Source of the DNA: Henckelia pumila
Lineage: Eukaryota > Streptophyta > Magnoliopsida > Lamiales > Gesneriaceae
Length of the DNA stretch: 64,000 nt
Assembly: GCF_033568475.1 (NCBI RefSeq)
Contig: NW_027331833.1
Coordinates: 4,092,001 to 4,156,000, forward strand
Reading direction: 5' to 3'
Shown: positions 10,600-21,275 of the stretch, one piece after another
Numbering within the stretch: the stretch's first letter is position 1
Layout of the letters: every line of letters starts with the position of its first letter
Made by a program: the position numbers and the translations under genes
The notes under the pieces: model-generated
Database searches by the model: none
Told to the model about the DNA's origin: nothing
The model's input: only the letters and a program-made list of their open reading frames with translations

Positions 10600-12560
10600 C
10601 ATGAAGGTGTTGAAAAATGTCTTTGACATGAGGGATATGAGTTAAACGAATGTGATATGTGGAACTAAGATCATTAAGACATGTGAAGGAATTGCCCAAA
10701 CACATTCTCATTATATTGAGATGGTGATAATAAGAGTCGATGTTTATGATCTTATTCATATCAAAACTCCAGTAGATGTGAATCTACATTTGGATAATAA
10801 AAATGGAAAACTCATATTATGATTGCAATATTCACGTGTAATTGAAAGTTTGATGTACGTTACAAACTGTACATGTTTGGATATTGGTTAAAGGTCAACA
10901 AACTTAGAACATGTATATGAGATATGCAACATCATTAGAAGGCTATTATGATGCAAAATGCATATTGGACACAAAAGACTTGGTTGAGGAACCATTGTGT
11001 ATAACTCGATCTATTATAGAATCCAAGTTTATAGCCTTGAATAATGCCATCAAAGAGGTTGCATGGTTGATATATATGTTGGAGGATATCTCATATAGAC
11101 TAAAGCTAGTGTTTTCCATGTTATACATTGTAATGGACAAATGAACATTGGAAGAGTAAATTACGTTTTTGGTCCTATAACTTACACCTTTTCCAATTTC
11201 AGTCCTGTTATGAGTCAATTTACGTTTTTGGTTCAGTAACTTGCAAAATTTTCCAATTTCGATCCTTTTTCACCAAAATTGAAATCTACCTCCGGAAAGT
11301 ACACGGCTGGCAGCCTGAATGCTGAGTTGTAAATTAAATTTAAGGATTTTCATTTTTTGTGATCTATATGGCATTTTTTAACCTCCTACATAAGAAAATA
11401 ATGTAATTAAATAAAAAAACTAATTCCATGTCACTTTTAAAAACAAATCCACTTACAAACTCCAAGACAAAATTCCATCGGAAGAAAACAAACATGTTCT
11501 GAAAGAAAAAAGCCACGACCATGAACCCTAGCCATTTTTTTTTCTGAAAATCGCGGTGCATTTCCGAACCCAAAGAAATTGATGCAACTCAGAATTTCTC
11601 TTGCTTGAATAAACTACATAGAATTTTCGGAGCCGACTTTTTCAAATCGAAAGTCATTGCTTTGATATGAAGATTCAAAATCGTGGTAGCTGTACTATAT
11701 AAGCGGATGCCGATTTTGTGGTGGAAATGTAGTTGAGATATTGATTGCATTCTCGTAATTGACACCGGTTGCGGGAAGAAGATGGGCATCGGCTGCTAAC
11801 TTGTCTCCATTGGCTTTGCTATTGCCTAAAATGAAAGCTATTCCTCCTGCCCTTTTCACCTCCATACTTTTTCCCACTCTGGTTCCATTACCCCTCAAGA
11901 TAGAGGTTGAAGACTTCTTCTTCTTTCAAATTACTTCGAACCCGACGCGATCTTCCAAATTCTGCGAGAAAATAGATGCATAGGTTTGGGAGGATTTAGT
12001 TAATGATTTGGAAATTCATCTAAATTTGGAGAAAGTATTTGGTTATGGTTTGATATTTGGGAAAATCCGGTAGCTTTTTCTTCCAATAAATTTTTTTTTT
12101 GTCTTTTGGAGTATGTAAGTGGATCTGTTTTTAAAAGTGACATGAAATTAGCTTATTTTCTTATGTAGGAGGTTAAAAAATGCTACATAGGTAACAAAAT
12201 ATGAAAATCTTCAAATTTAATATACAACTCAGCATTCAGGCTGTCATCCATGCACTTTCCGAAGGGAGATTTCAATTTTGGTGAAAAAAGACCGAAATTG
12301 GAAAATATTGCAAGTTACTGGACCAAAAATGTAAATTGAATCATAACAGGACTAAAATTAGAAAAAAGTGCAAGTTAAAGGACCAAAAACGTAATTTTCT
12401 CAACATTGGAAAGACATGGAGCTATGAGTACAATGATATTTCATGGCACGTTGATCGTAGACGTAATACCATTAAGCAGTTGATCTCTAATGAATTTATC
12501 TTAGTCGACAATGCGGAACTAAAGATAACCTGATGAATGTATACACAAAGTTTTGAGTAG
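10600..12560 (+). pseudogene. Copia B reverse transcriptase C-terminus and RNase H, split by an insertion
   Basis: Recognisable pieces are FDMRDM near 10620, KTPVDVNLHL near 10764, QYSRVIESLMYVTNCT near 10830 and the RNase H part LEGYYDAKC...ITRSIIESKFIALNNAIKEVAWL at about 10928-11080. The frame is interrupted by the element at 11154-12401 and resumes with RRRNTIKQLIS and FILVDNAELK at about 12460-12530. Part of the RNase H core is deleted after LDTKDLV. Frameshifts and stops abound, so this is a pseudogene. Confidence 0.85.
11154..12401. mobile_element. Non-autonomous Mutator-like element inserted in copia B
   Basis: The terminal inverted repeats begin GAG(T/A)AAATTACGTTTTTGG and extend for roughly 250-300 bp, with motifs such as CAAGTTACTG and ATTTCAATTTTGGTG mirrored at both ends. 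Direct repeats AACATTGGAA (10 bp) at 11144-11153 and 12402-12411 flank it. The interior (11500-12000) has only short frames, none recognised. It splits the RNase H region of copia B, so it is younger than that element. Confidence 0.85.
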
Positions 12561-13302
12561 AGATCAAATACTGCTCATTAAGGAAAATGAGACTAAAAAT
12601 ATACAATCAAAACAATATTAGCGGAAATCTAAACTTGCTGACTGGAGATCTCAAGATCTTGGTTCAATGGGACAACGAAGTTTTGAGACTTGTTGCAACA
12701 GCACTTGAGACAGGCTTTGCAAAAAGTTGTCTTCTCATTCCTAGACTGAAAATTGTGATGCCTACCATATGTAGTGATGTTGAGTTTATACTTTTAATGA
12801 CTCCTATACTTGAAAAAGTAGAGAATGATAGGATACTCATTGTAGGAGATCACCTATGTAAGTATGAAGACGAGCCGCTTCAATGAAACATTTATCAATC
12901 CAAGAGCGTGCCCATGGCTTAAACGGACACAACCATGAGAACAAAAGATGTGGGAAGGGTCATTGTGTAGGTATCATTGTCTTGGTTTACACAAACGACT
13001 GAGTAGTTCAAGACATCACGTTCACTAAGCAGCCAGTAAATCCGATGGTATTCTTCTACAGAAAGTTCAAAGCCAAAAGCTACCTCTTCCGATGCAATAA
13101 TATTTCGATTGAAATTTCTAAGAGTCTGCATTACATACATTTTTTACTATTTATTAAGTTTAGGCACCACATAGAAACTGACGATGTCTTGGTCTGTTTT
13201 TCAATTATCCAAAAATACCCCCGTATGCTCCTTTTAATTTCTACCCACGTTTTTGTCCTCCTATCTCAAGTCACACATCGTTTTCTCTCAAATAAAAAAC
13301 TA
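12561..13302. other. 3' tail of copia B and unassigned sequence
   Basis: 12561-12900 looks like the non-coding 3' tail of the copia family (GACTGGAGATC, AAGATCTTGGTTCAATGGGA). 12900-13300 contains no frame or repeat I can assign; the expected 3' LTR was not found. Confidence 0.45.
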
Positions 13303-14667
13303 TCTCGAGGTTAATATTTTCTATCCCGGAATACGTCGAATGTGATGGAATTTTAGAACCGAACCTTGAAATTGGTGTTGTTGGCTCTCTTTCGGATCCA
13401 AATCCTCCAAAATTAACGTTTTGAGATTCACTTGGTGAGATGTTCTATGGTGTTGGATAAGGAAATACGTGAGAATGGTGTGACATCATATAAGGGTCAC
13501 CCCTTGGAGTATAATAATCTTGAGAGATAAAATTGAGGGTTATGAACAACATTCGAACCAGTAGAAATATTTTGTGAAAAATAATTAGGGTAAGGAAATT
13601 CAGAAGGACGAGGATTGAGACGAGAACGAGATTGTGAATTTTGAGAGTTTGAATTTTCTTTTGTATTTGGAAAACCCAAATAATTGTTGAACGAACCAGT
13701 GAATTGATCTACCACTTGATTTATACAATAAAATGAACTAAGAGGTTTCGAAGATAAATTTGGAATGATTATTGAAATCAGATTCATGCCTCATTTATAG
13801 TTGATTTTATTTTATTTTATATTTTTTAATAAAAGTAAATTAATTTTTAAATATTTATCATATCTTATTTTATCGATGTACACAGTCCAAGGCATTGTGC
13901 ATGGTGTTCTGAAATTGGCACATATTTCAACTTTTTTATGTTTTATTAAAAAAACACTCGAGCGTGGGGCATGGGCCCCACGAATATTTAATTTTTTTTA
14001 AAACGAAAACTTTGTTTTTAATAAAACATAAAGAAATTTGAAATATGTGTCAATTTCAGAAACACCATGCGCAATGTCTTGGAATGTGTACACCGATAAG
14101 ATAAGATAAGATACATATTTTAAAAATTAATTTAATTTTATTAAAAAAAATAAAAAAATAACATAAAATCAACTATAACTGATTTCAATTACCATTTTAA
14201 TTTTTTCTTCGAAACATCTTAGTTCATTTTATTGTATAAATCAAATGAATGATCAATTCATTGGTTCATTCAAAAATTTTGGGTTCTCCAAATATAGAAA
14301 GAAATTCAAACTCTCAAAATTCGCAATCTCGTTCTCGTCTCAATTCTCGTCCTTCTGAATTTATTTATCCAAATTATTTTTCATAAAATATTTCCTCTGG
14401 TTTGAATGTTGTTCCTAACCCTTAATTTTATCACCCAATGTTCCCAACCGATTATTATACTCCAAGGAGTGACTCTTATATGATGTCACTTCATTCTCAC
14501 GTATTCTCTCATTCACCACCATGGAACATCTCACCAAGTGAATCTCAAAACGTCGGTTTTGGAGGATCTGGATCCGATAGAGAGCCAACAACACCAATTT
14601 CAAGTTTCGGTTCTCAAATTCCACCACATTCGACGTCGTTCGGGATAGAAAATATTAACCTCGATGA
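13303..14667. repeat. Giant imperfect inverted repeat at the Harbinger 5' side
   Basis: 13303-13960 is the reverse complement, with scattered differences, of about 13970-14667. The centre is CGTGGGGCATGGGCCCCACG near 13955-13975. Matched landmarks include CATGCACAATGCCTTGG against CATGCGCAATGTCTTGG, the ORF1 words TCTCGTTCTCGTCTCAATTC on both arms, and AATATTAACCTCGA at the outer edges. The left arm keeps the better ORF1 N-terminal frame. Confidence 0.85.
13497..13787 (-). pseudogene. Duplicate N-terminal piece of Harbinger ORF1 (left arm)
   Basis: A 96-residue open minus-strand frame contains GSFNNYLGFPNTKENSNSQ and RPSEFPYPNYFSQNIS. These match the start of the ORF1 remnant at 14225-14420 on the plus strand, which itself has stops. 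It is a partial copy created by the inverted duplication. There is no promoter evidence and no complete gene. Confidence 0.7.
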
Positions 14668-15480
14668 TGATGGTGCATGTGCAAAATAAAATAATGTTCT
14701 TCGTAATAAAGTTAAGGTGTTGTGGTCAACCGAGGAAGAGAAATGTCTTTCAAGAGGTTGGAATACTACTACCAACCACCCAAAAGTTGGCAACATACAA
14801 AAAATAAGCATTTATGGCAAAGTACCGCCATATACTATAATGATAATCGGCCTGTGGTAACACCAACAAGAGAATGGAATATGATAAAATCGCATTACTA
14901 TCGTGTTATGCCTGATGTTGATAAGTTTTCGGGATGGTACAACAATTTGCTCAACAATCAGGCTAGTGGTCAAAGTGACTATGATGTTTTAGCTGCTGCA
15001 CATGATATGTGAAAAATGTCAAACAAGAATAAGACATTCAAATACGAACATGTGTGAAAGATTGTAATGGAGTGCGAGAAATGGGCTCCCCAATCACTTG
15101 GGCATCACATTAACAAAAATTCGAGAACATCCGAATCAGGGGCACATACATCTTCAACCAATCTCGATACTAGTGAAACATTTGAAATTCGAGCATGTCC
15201 AATAGGGCAACAGAAGACCAAAAGAAAGCACAAAGCCAAGGTCACGGATGACGAAGATTTCTCATTGAAATGGGAACAAATGCAGGATTATCAAATAGAA
15301 AAATTGGCGCTAAAAAGAACAAGGAAGCTGAGATTAAGCAGAAGGACAGCAAGATGCTATTGAAAGCACTAGAATTGGAATAAAAATATTATGAAATACT
15401 TACAAAGGATACTAGTGGTATGACGGAGACCCAGCTTCATTAACATATAAAAATAGTTGAAGCAATTTCAAAAAGGCGTG
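14225..15480 (+). pseudogene. Harbinger ORF1 (Myb-like/NAM-associated), frameshifted
   Basis: In PIF/Harbinger elements ORF1 is a Myb-like DNA-binding partner needed with the transposase. Here the Ser/Pro-rich N-terminal part (14438-14686), the Myb-like core (VLWSTEEEKCL near 14713, then HYYRVMPDVDKFSGWYNNL and ASGQSDYDVLAAA at 14890-15010) and the C-terminal NAM-associated tail (TFKYEHVWKIVMECEKW near 15030-15085; KRKHKAK and SLKWEQMQ downstream) are readable but in different frames, with stops at about 14686, 15010 and 15361. It is not functional as a single protein. Confidence 0.8.
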
Positions 15481-15959
15481 GCATTCGGTAGATATATCGA
15501 TAATGTGTTTATTTTTATATATTATTTATGTTTGTGTACGCTTATGTTTTTAAATTTTATGTATGTCGTTGTCGATTGTGTACGAATGCGATTAATTATG
15601 TTGTTCTTTATTATCAAGTAGTAATATATCATGTTGCGTTTTATTTTGTTACATTATTGTAATGATTTAATTCATAAATTTTTTAATTAATTGTAAAGTA
15701 ATAATAAAATAACCATAAAAAAAAATTTAAATAAAAAAACAATACAGTGCAATGGATGGTATAACATTGTTTTTGTGTAACAGATAATATATCGTTGAAT
15801 TATGTGTAACGGATAATGTAACATCGAATTGTGTGCAACAAATAATATTACATTAAATTGCGTGCAATGAATAGTTTAAAATTTAAACTTTTACTCTATA
15901 AATATGGTTTGAAACTTTCATTTCTTTCATTCAATATTTTCAACTTTTCAACACTTATA
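15481..15959. other. AT-rich spacer between Harbinger ORF1 and ORF2
   Basis: Non-coding AT-rich DNA. 15745-15870 carries four related words of the type GCAATGGAT, GTAACGGATAATGTAACA and GCAACAAATAATATTACA, a weak tandem pattern of about 35 bp. Confidence 0.5.
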
Positions 15960-17270
15960 ATAAAAATTTCAGAAGATCCACGTTGTGCTACAAAGCATCT
16001 CATTCGTGAGTTTTGGCGAAATGAGATGTGGGAATATGCGGAAGATGATGTAGATCGAATGATGATTACGCTGCTTGAAGAGAAAGCATAGAATTCAAAC
16101 AACTCGAAGGAATGCACGAATCTAGAAATTCAAGGAGATATGTGAATCGAGATCGTGAAGACGGGAATTCTCGCCTTGTCAAAGATTATTTCTCCGAAAA
16201 TCCTACTTTCCACGCTGAATTATTTCGGAGGGTATTTCGAATGTGCAGAGAGTTATTCGTTCGCATAGTCAATGCTCTTACAAATCATTCAGAATACTTT
16301 TGATGGAGGAGAGACGCTGTAGGAAGTAAAAGTTTTGCGTCACTTTATAAATGCACAACGGCTATTTGTCAATTGCCATATGTAGCCCCAGCCGGCTCTC
16401 TCGATGAGTACATACGGATGGGAAAGAACTGCATTGGACTGTTTGATCAACTTCTGTCAATGTGTGATTGATGTGTTTGGGGCACGATATTTGAGAAGAC
16501 CCAATGATGCAGACACTCAATGATTGCTTCAAATGCATGAAGAGAAGCACGACGTCCCTGTAATATTGGGCAGCCTTGATTGCATGCATTAGGAGTGGAA
16601 GAATTGTCCCGTAGCTTGGAAAGGACAATATACTAGAGGTGATTATGATGTCCTAATGATAATTATTGAAGCGGTCGCATCTACAGACTTGTGAATATGA
16701 CATGCTTTTTTTGGCGTTTCAAGATCGCGTAATGATATAAATGTTCTTAACGAATCATCGTTATTCAACGCTGTCCTACAAAGCAATGCTCCGAATGATC
16801 ATTTCACAGTGAACGAAACATCTTATATATCCAAAAGGATATTATCTTACAGATGGAATCTATCCAGAATGAGCTGTTTTTGTCTAGATCTTTCCATGCC
16901 CCGAGAATCCCAAAAGGAAGAAATTCAAGGAGAGACAAGAGTCTGCAAGAAAGGACTTTGAGCGGGCATTTGGAGTGGTCCAAGCTTGTTGGACAATAGG
17001 TAGAGGTCTTGCACGATCTTATTACAAGAATGATTTAAGAAATATCATGTACACATGTATTATTTTGCACAACATAATTATTGAATACGAGGTAGATGAC
17101 TCAATCAACTGGTCGGATGAAGACTCTCCTCCACCAACACAAATTGTCATGAGAACTACCCAAAAATTCGAGAGTACCTCCAGAATTATAGCGAGCTACG
17201 TGACAAAAAATCACATCACCAACTTCGAGCCGACTTGGTTGAACACATGTGCACGGTATAGATGCGACAA
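15960..17270 (+). pseudogene. Harbinger DDE transposase, decayed
   Basis: Conserved stretches of the plant PIF/Harbinger transposase (DDE_Tnp_4 type) can be followed through several frames: RRYVNRDREDGNSRLVKDYF and HAELFRRVFRMCRELF at 16130-16260, then RDAVGSKSFASLYKCTTAIC, DEYIRMGKNCIGLFDQLL at about 16400, a GSLDCMH-like segment with its catalytic Asp region near 16570, and CIILHNIIIEYEVDD near 17060-17100. Multiple stops and frameshifts (for example after EYF at 16300) rule out a working transposase. Confidence 0.85.
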
Positions 17271-18165
17271 CTTCATCATTCAATATTTCGGTTGTGCAAG
17301 TTTATGTTTTTCAAATTTATCTTTGTCTTTGTCACTTGTGCACGTTTATGTTTTTTTAATTTTAATTTATGTTGGTCTTTGTTTGTTGTGTACGATTGCG
17401 ATTCATGAATTCAAGCTTTATTATTAATTATGAATATTTTAATTACATCGTTTCTTATTTTATTAAAAATTCATTATAACACTTAAAATTGTAATTTAAT
17501 ATATTATTAGAATTATATATTAATAAAATAAAAATATAAAATTTAATAAATTTATTTTAGATTTGGACTTATTTATTTAATACATTCATGAATTTTGTAA
17601 TAATAATTAAATTTTGGTTAAAGATTATTTAATTAATTAAAAAAATTTAAAATTAATTAATAAAATTACTTTACGTTAGTAAATTTTGATTAAGGATTAA
17701 TTAATTACAGAAAAATATTAAAAATTAATTTATAAAATTATCTTACGTATTTAACATTATGTAAGATAAAATTTTAAAATTTTAATATAGATAATAAATA
17801 AGAATTGTATAATCCATATAGAAATGATTAGTGAGACCCATAAAAAAGTTATTTTTTGGGTTTAGAATTTATATGGAGAAAAATTATAAAAGTTTTGTTT
17901 TTTAAAATTTTGAGGTGATAATGACGTGTCATTGTAAGTCTCGTACTGAGGTTGGATGCACAACGACAAGATCAAGATTGCGGTCTCCGGTTGCTCTAAG
18001 AACCGCAACGCGTCCGTACATATGTAGGGATGCAAAAAAAGTGTTTTTTTTTTTGTTAATAAAAAAAAGTTTTTAGTATGCTTGTCAAATGCCATAAATT
18101 GAAGGATATCGATGCATATCAAACTATGCATTAGCCAAGACTCCAGAGCAAATATATATTTGAGA
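17271..18165. other. 3' part of the Harbinger element, non-coding
   Basis: 17440-17800 is extremely AT-rich with no frame. 17800-18000 is less so, and TGACGTGTCATTGTAAGTC followed by GCTCTAAGA may be the 3' terminal region. 18000-18165 contains a T-run and is otherwise unassigned. Confidence 0.5.
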
Positions 18166-18219
18166 AACAGCTGACGTGGCAATCACTCATTGGATGTACA
18201 AGGTGTCATGTCAGCTGTT
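18166..18219. repeat. Small fold-back element, member 1 of the TA-tract cluster
   Basis: Arms AACAGCTGACGTGGCA (18166-18181) and TGTCATGTCAGCTGTT (18204-18219) pair with one mismatch. The sequence runs on to AAACTCTATATATATG at about 18245. The loop carries CACTCATTGGATG, a word shared with the fold-backs at 18910 and 19217. Confidence 0.6.
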
Positions 18220-18265
18220 GCTTACGTAGTTGTCCATGTGATCGAAACTCTATATATATGTATAT

Positions 18266-18577
18266 ATGCAGTTTAATTTGTTTCCATTGTGGCTTGAAGT
18301 GGATTCCATGGTGGCTCTTTCTATTATTAAAACGGGTTATTCGAGTTGGGATCTTTCTGTTATTCAAACTCAAATTCAACGGATCATTCTTTCTTCTACA
18401 GTCAAGATGTCACATGTCTATAGAGAAGCTAATGTTGCTGCTGATGATTTAGCTAATCTGGGATTGATCAAGGGAAAAACTATTTTATATCCCGAAGACT
18501 TTCATGATCGACTCAAAGGGATTTGCAGGCTAGATAGAAATGGGCTGCCTTACATTAGAGTTAATTCTAGCTATTGA
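18266..18577 (+). pseudogene. RNase H-like (RVT_3) fragment, probably a LINE 3' end
   Basis: A 103-residue open frame reads like the C-terminal plant-type RNase H of L1-like LINEs: EVDSMVALSIIKTGY near the start, SHVYREANVAADDLANLG in the middle, and RNGLPYIR near the stop. Reverse transcriptase and endonuclease are absent upstream, as in 5'-truncated LINE copies. The following 150 bp (to about 18730) would be the 3' UTR, ending in a TA tract. It could also be a stray RNase H-domain gene fragment. The frame is intact, but nothing suggests expression. Confidence 0.65.
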
Positions 18578-18728
18578 ATCTTGGTTGTATTTTTTCGAAT
18601 TCAAGCTTTTAATTTTATTTTTGAGCTCTTGTTATTGTGAGAGGTTCGGTCTAGCCCCCCTATCATGTATTTTCTCTGTTATCTAATAAACGGGTAGGAG
18701 TCCGCCTAACCCCGCCACAACAGGCGGT

Positions 18729-18780
18729 GTTTGGAAATATATATATATATATATAAAGAGAGAGAGAGAAAGAGAGAGAG
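18729..18780. repeat. TA and AG microsatellite
   Basis: Runs of TA followed by GAGAGAGAGAAAGAGAGAG between the LINE-like fragment and the next fold-back element. Confidence 0.8.
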
Positions 18781-18783
18781 AAG

Positions 18784-18862
18784 TTTTAAGCTGCCCAACA
18801 AATTTCTGCACATTCCGGATTTTAGTGATCGGGCACGAAGTGAACATCATTTGATGGGCAGC

Positions 18863-18868
<6 letters not shown>
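18784..18868. repeat. Small fold-back element, member 2
   Basis: Terminal arms TTTTAAGCTGCCCAACAAAT and the complement of CATTTGATGGGCAGCTGAAAA pair imperfectly. Purely TA sequence follows (18869-18907). Confidence 0.65.
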
Positions 18869-18909
<41 letters not shown>

Positions 18910-18911
<2 letters not shown>

Positions 18912-19068
18912 ATTTTGCTATCTTGCCCACTTACCGTGCCCACCTAATATGTCCACCATGAGGTGGCACTCAACTATTGGATGTGATGAATTGTGCGTCC
19001 AATAGTTGAGTGTCACCTCATGGTGGGCACATTATGTGGGCACGGTGGGTGGGCAGGATAGCAAAACT
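18910..19068. repeat. Near-perfect fold-back element, member 3
   Basis: Two arms of about 70 bp are reverse complements with few differences: TTTTGCTATCTTGCCCAC at the left against GTGGGCAGGATAGCAAAA at the right, and CAACTATTGGATG against CGTCCAATAGTTG near the centre. The loop is about 12 bp. It is bounded by TA tracts on both sides and has no coding capacity. Confidence 0.85.
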
Positions 19069-19216
19069 CTATATATATATATATATATCCACGTCTTCAG
19101 TCTATCCACGTCATCAATATGAGAAGTTTTGGTGACGTGGCCAATGGCAGAGCATAGAACGGTATGAGAGAAGTTCTAATGGTTGACACGTGTTTACCTG
19201 TGAATGGTTCAAATGT

Positions 19217-19360
19217 AATGCCCACCTCTATGCCCATCTATGAGGTGACAATCATCACATGGATGAGATAAATCATATACAAATGGTTCATCCAATGGAT
19301 GAGTGTCACCTCATAGGTGGGCATGAAGGTGGGCACGGGAGGTGGGCAGCATAGCAAAAT
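19217..19360. repeat. Small fold-back element, member 4
   Basis: The arms include TGCCCATCTATGAGGTGACA (19231-19250) and GTGTCACCTCATAGGTGG (19303-19320). Its right end GGTGGGCAGCATAGCAAAA matches the end of the element at 18910-19068. A TA tract and a Helitron follow. Confidence 0.75.
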
Positions 19361-20074
19361 TCTATATATATATATATATAAACAAAAAATTCACATAAAT
19401 AGAAATAAAAAAAAAATTTCCCGCCCAAAAGACATTTCCAAAAATAGTAAAGATATCATAAAATTAAAAAATAAAAATAATATATTATTTATTTTAAAAT
19501 TATAGATAGAGATAATATTGAATATTCAAAAAATAAGATAATATTATAAATGATAAAATATTTGATCTAAAAATTTTAAAATATAGATAAAAATACAATT
19601 GCAATAAAAAATTTTAATACAAAGATAATATGAAGAAGTAAAATATTAAAATAAGATATTTATAAAAAAAATAGAGGTGAAACAACTTTTTTTTTAAATA
19701 TATAAAAACATCTTAAGAGATGTCAAATAGGCTTAAAACTATTTTCTAAAAAAAATTTCAAACAAATTTACAAAACTTTTAAACTCTGTCAAATGTCCCT
19801 CCAACCACAATGAATTTAAATTGATTCTAATACTCTATAAGGATTTGAAATCCGTTGTGATGACCTAAATTGTAGTATAATAAATATCAAGATTAATTTT
19901 TTTAAGTTATCTAAACAATGAAGATACATTATATTGGTAGATTTCAAATCTTTTAATCCAATTCAACCTTAATTTATTTGTATTTTAATTATTTATTCAC
20001 ACAATCATATTTACTAATTTTGCCAATAATTGCATAAAAATAACACTTTGTGCATCACACAGGTGGATTTCTAG
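19361..20074 (+). mobile_element. Non-autonomous Helitron, plus orientation
   Basis: Begins TCTATATATA and ends CTAG followed by T, with a short TGTG/CACA hairpin just before the end (GTGCATCACAC). The same family, in reverse orientation, lies at 40917-41451 and matches over most of its length. The interior is AT-rich and non-coding. The base before the 5' end is T rather than the expected A. Confidence 0.75.
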
Positions 20075-20460
20075 TATATATAAAAGTAAACAAGACTCTA
20101 AAATTAGTAACTTTATGTTTTTCCGCCTAAACAACAATACTATAAATAGAAAAGGTAATTTTTTTTTAAAAAAAAAACAATTAATATAGTTATTTTAGAG
20201 AATATTAATTATTGAAAAAAATTTTAATACATGTTCCAAACAAAATGAATGGATGTCCTGGATTTTGCATAGATGTTCAAGTTATTTATTTTTAAAAAGT
20301 AACAATAATAAATTTTAAATAATATATATAATTAAATTTCATAATTTAATATGAGTTAAATAATTCAATGATTCTTGTGCTAAAAAGTATGTAAATAATA
20401 ACAATTTTTCTCAAAATAACAATTTTTTTAAAATGAATTATTAAATATGTATTTATATAT
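20075..20460. other. AT-rich stretch, nothing assigned
   Basis: No coding frame, RNA gene or terminal repeats were seen. Confidence 0.45.
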
Positions 20461-21275
20461 GTCAAATTAAATATTTAAAAATAAATACCAAATAAAAACA
20501 TAATTAAGTGTTAAGCAAATTCGATATATTTTTTAATTAAAATGTGAATAAATTTCTTGAAAATATAATTTTATACTTAAATGTTTACATTTATTATGAC
20601 ATGTCATTTATTTTGGTTGTGATTTTGAATTTTATTTTTTAAAAAATATTTGTTTTGTAAAATTTTGATAACTAAAATAATATGTGATTTTTAAAATTAA
20701 TTTTTTAATTTATTTTTATTAGTAACTAATCTATTCAGTCAAGATATATATATTTATAATGCAACATTAAATATTTAAAAATAAATAACAAATAAAAACA
20801 TAATTAAGTGTTAAGAAAATTTGATTTTTTTAATTTCATATGTGAATCAATTCCTTGAAAATATAATTCGATACTTAAGTGTTTACATTTATTATAACAA
20901 GTCATTTACTTTGTTCATGATTTTGAATTTTATTTTTAAAAATATTTGTTTTGTAAAATTTTGATAAATAAAATAAGTGCAAATTTCTCAAAAATCCCCA
21001 ATGCAAACATGTTTTGCTCTGCACTCCCTAGCCACTTTTTTGTACCACAATTTTTGTTAATTTATATCACATCTTGTATGGTTTTGTACCACATATTGTA
21101 TTATTTTGTATCACATTTTATTACTAGTGACCCCAAAGCAAAATATGTTTGCATTTGGGGATTTTTGAGCAAATTACCCATAAAATAATACGTGATTTTT
21201 AAAATTAATTTTATAATTTATTTTTATAAATAACTAATCTACTCAGTCAAAATATCTATATATATATATATATAA
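20461..21275. repeat. Tandem duplication of a unit of about 300 bp
   Basis: 20465-20757 and 20765-21275 (minus a 203-bp insertion) share ACATAATTAAGTGTTAAG, CTTGAAAATATAATT, TATTTGTTTTGTAAAATTTT and AACTAATCTA(T/C)TCAGTCAA in the same order. Neither copy codes for a protein. Confidence 0.85.
20977..21179. mobile_element. MITE with 9-bp target duplication
   Basis: Terminal inverted repeats of about 45 bp contain TTTCTCAAAAATCCCCAA and, inverted, TTGGGGATTTTTGAGCAAA. Direct repeats ATAAAATAA (20968-20976 and 21180-21188) flank it. It interrupts the second copy of the tandem duplication; the first copy shows the empty site. A 9-bp duplication favours Mutator type. Confidence 0.85.

Larger units (their letters stand above)
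7957..12900 (+). mobile_element. Ty1/copia LTR retrotransposon, copy B, decayed
   Basis: The order on the plus strand is 5' LTR (7957-8786), gag remnant with zinc knuckle (to about 9700), a degraded gap, C-terminal reverse transcriptase and RNase H (10600-11143), a Mutator-like insertion (11154-12401), the rest of RNase H (12412-12560) and 3' non-coding sequence. Integrase and most of the reverse transcriptase are missing or unrecognisable. No 3' LTR (TGTTGGAAATTTGGG) was found downstream, so the right end is uncertain. Confidence 0.85.
13303..18000 (+). mobile_element. PIF/Harbinger-like DNA transposon, decayed
   Basis: The two genes typical of plant PIF/Harbinger elements are present in order on the plus strand: a Myb/NAM-associated ORF1 (about 14225-15480) and a DDE transposase (about 15960-17270). 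The right end probably lies near 18000, where GGTTGCTCTAAGA resembles the termini of this group. The left end is replaced by a large inverted duplication (13303-14667), so no terminal-repeat pair or 3-bp duplication can be shown. Confidence 0.75.
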
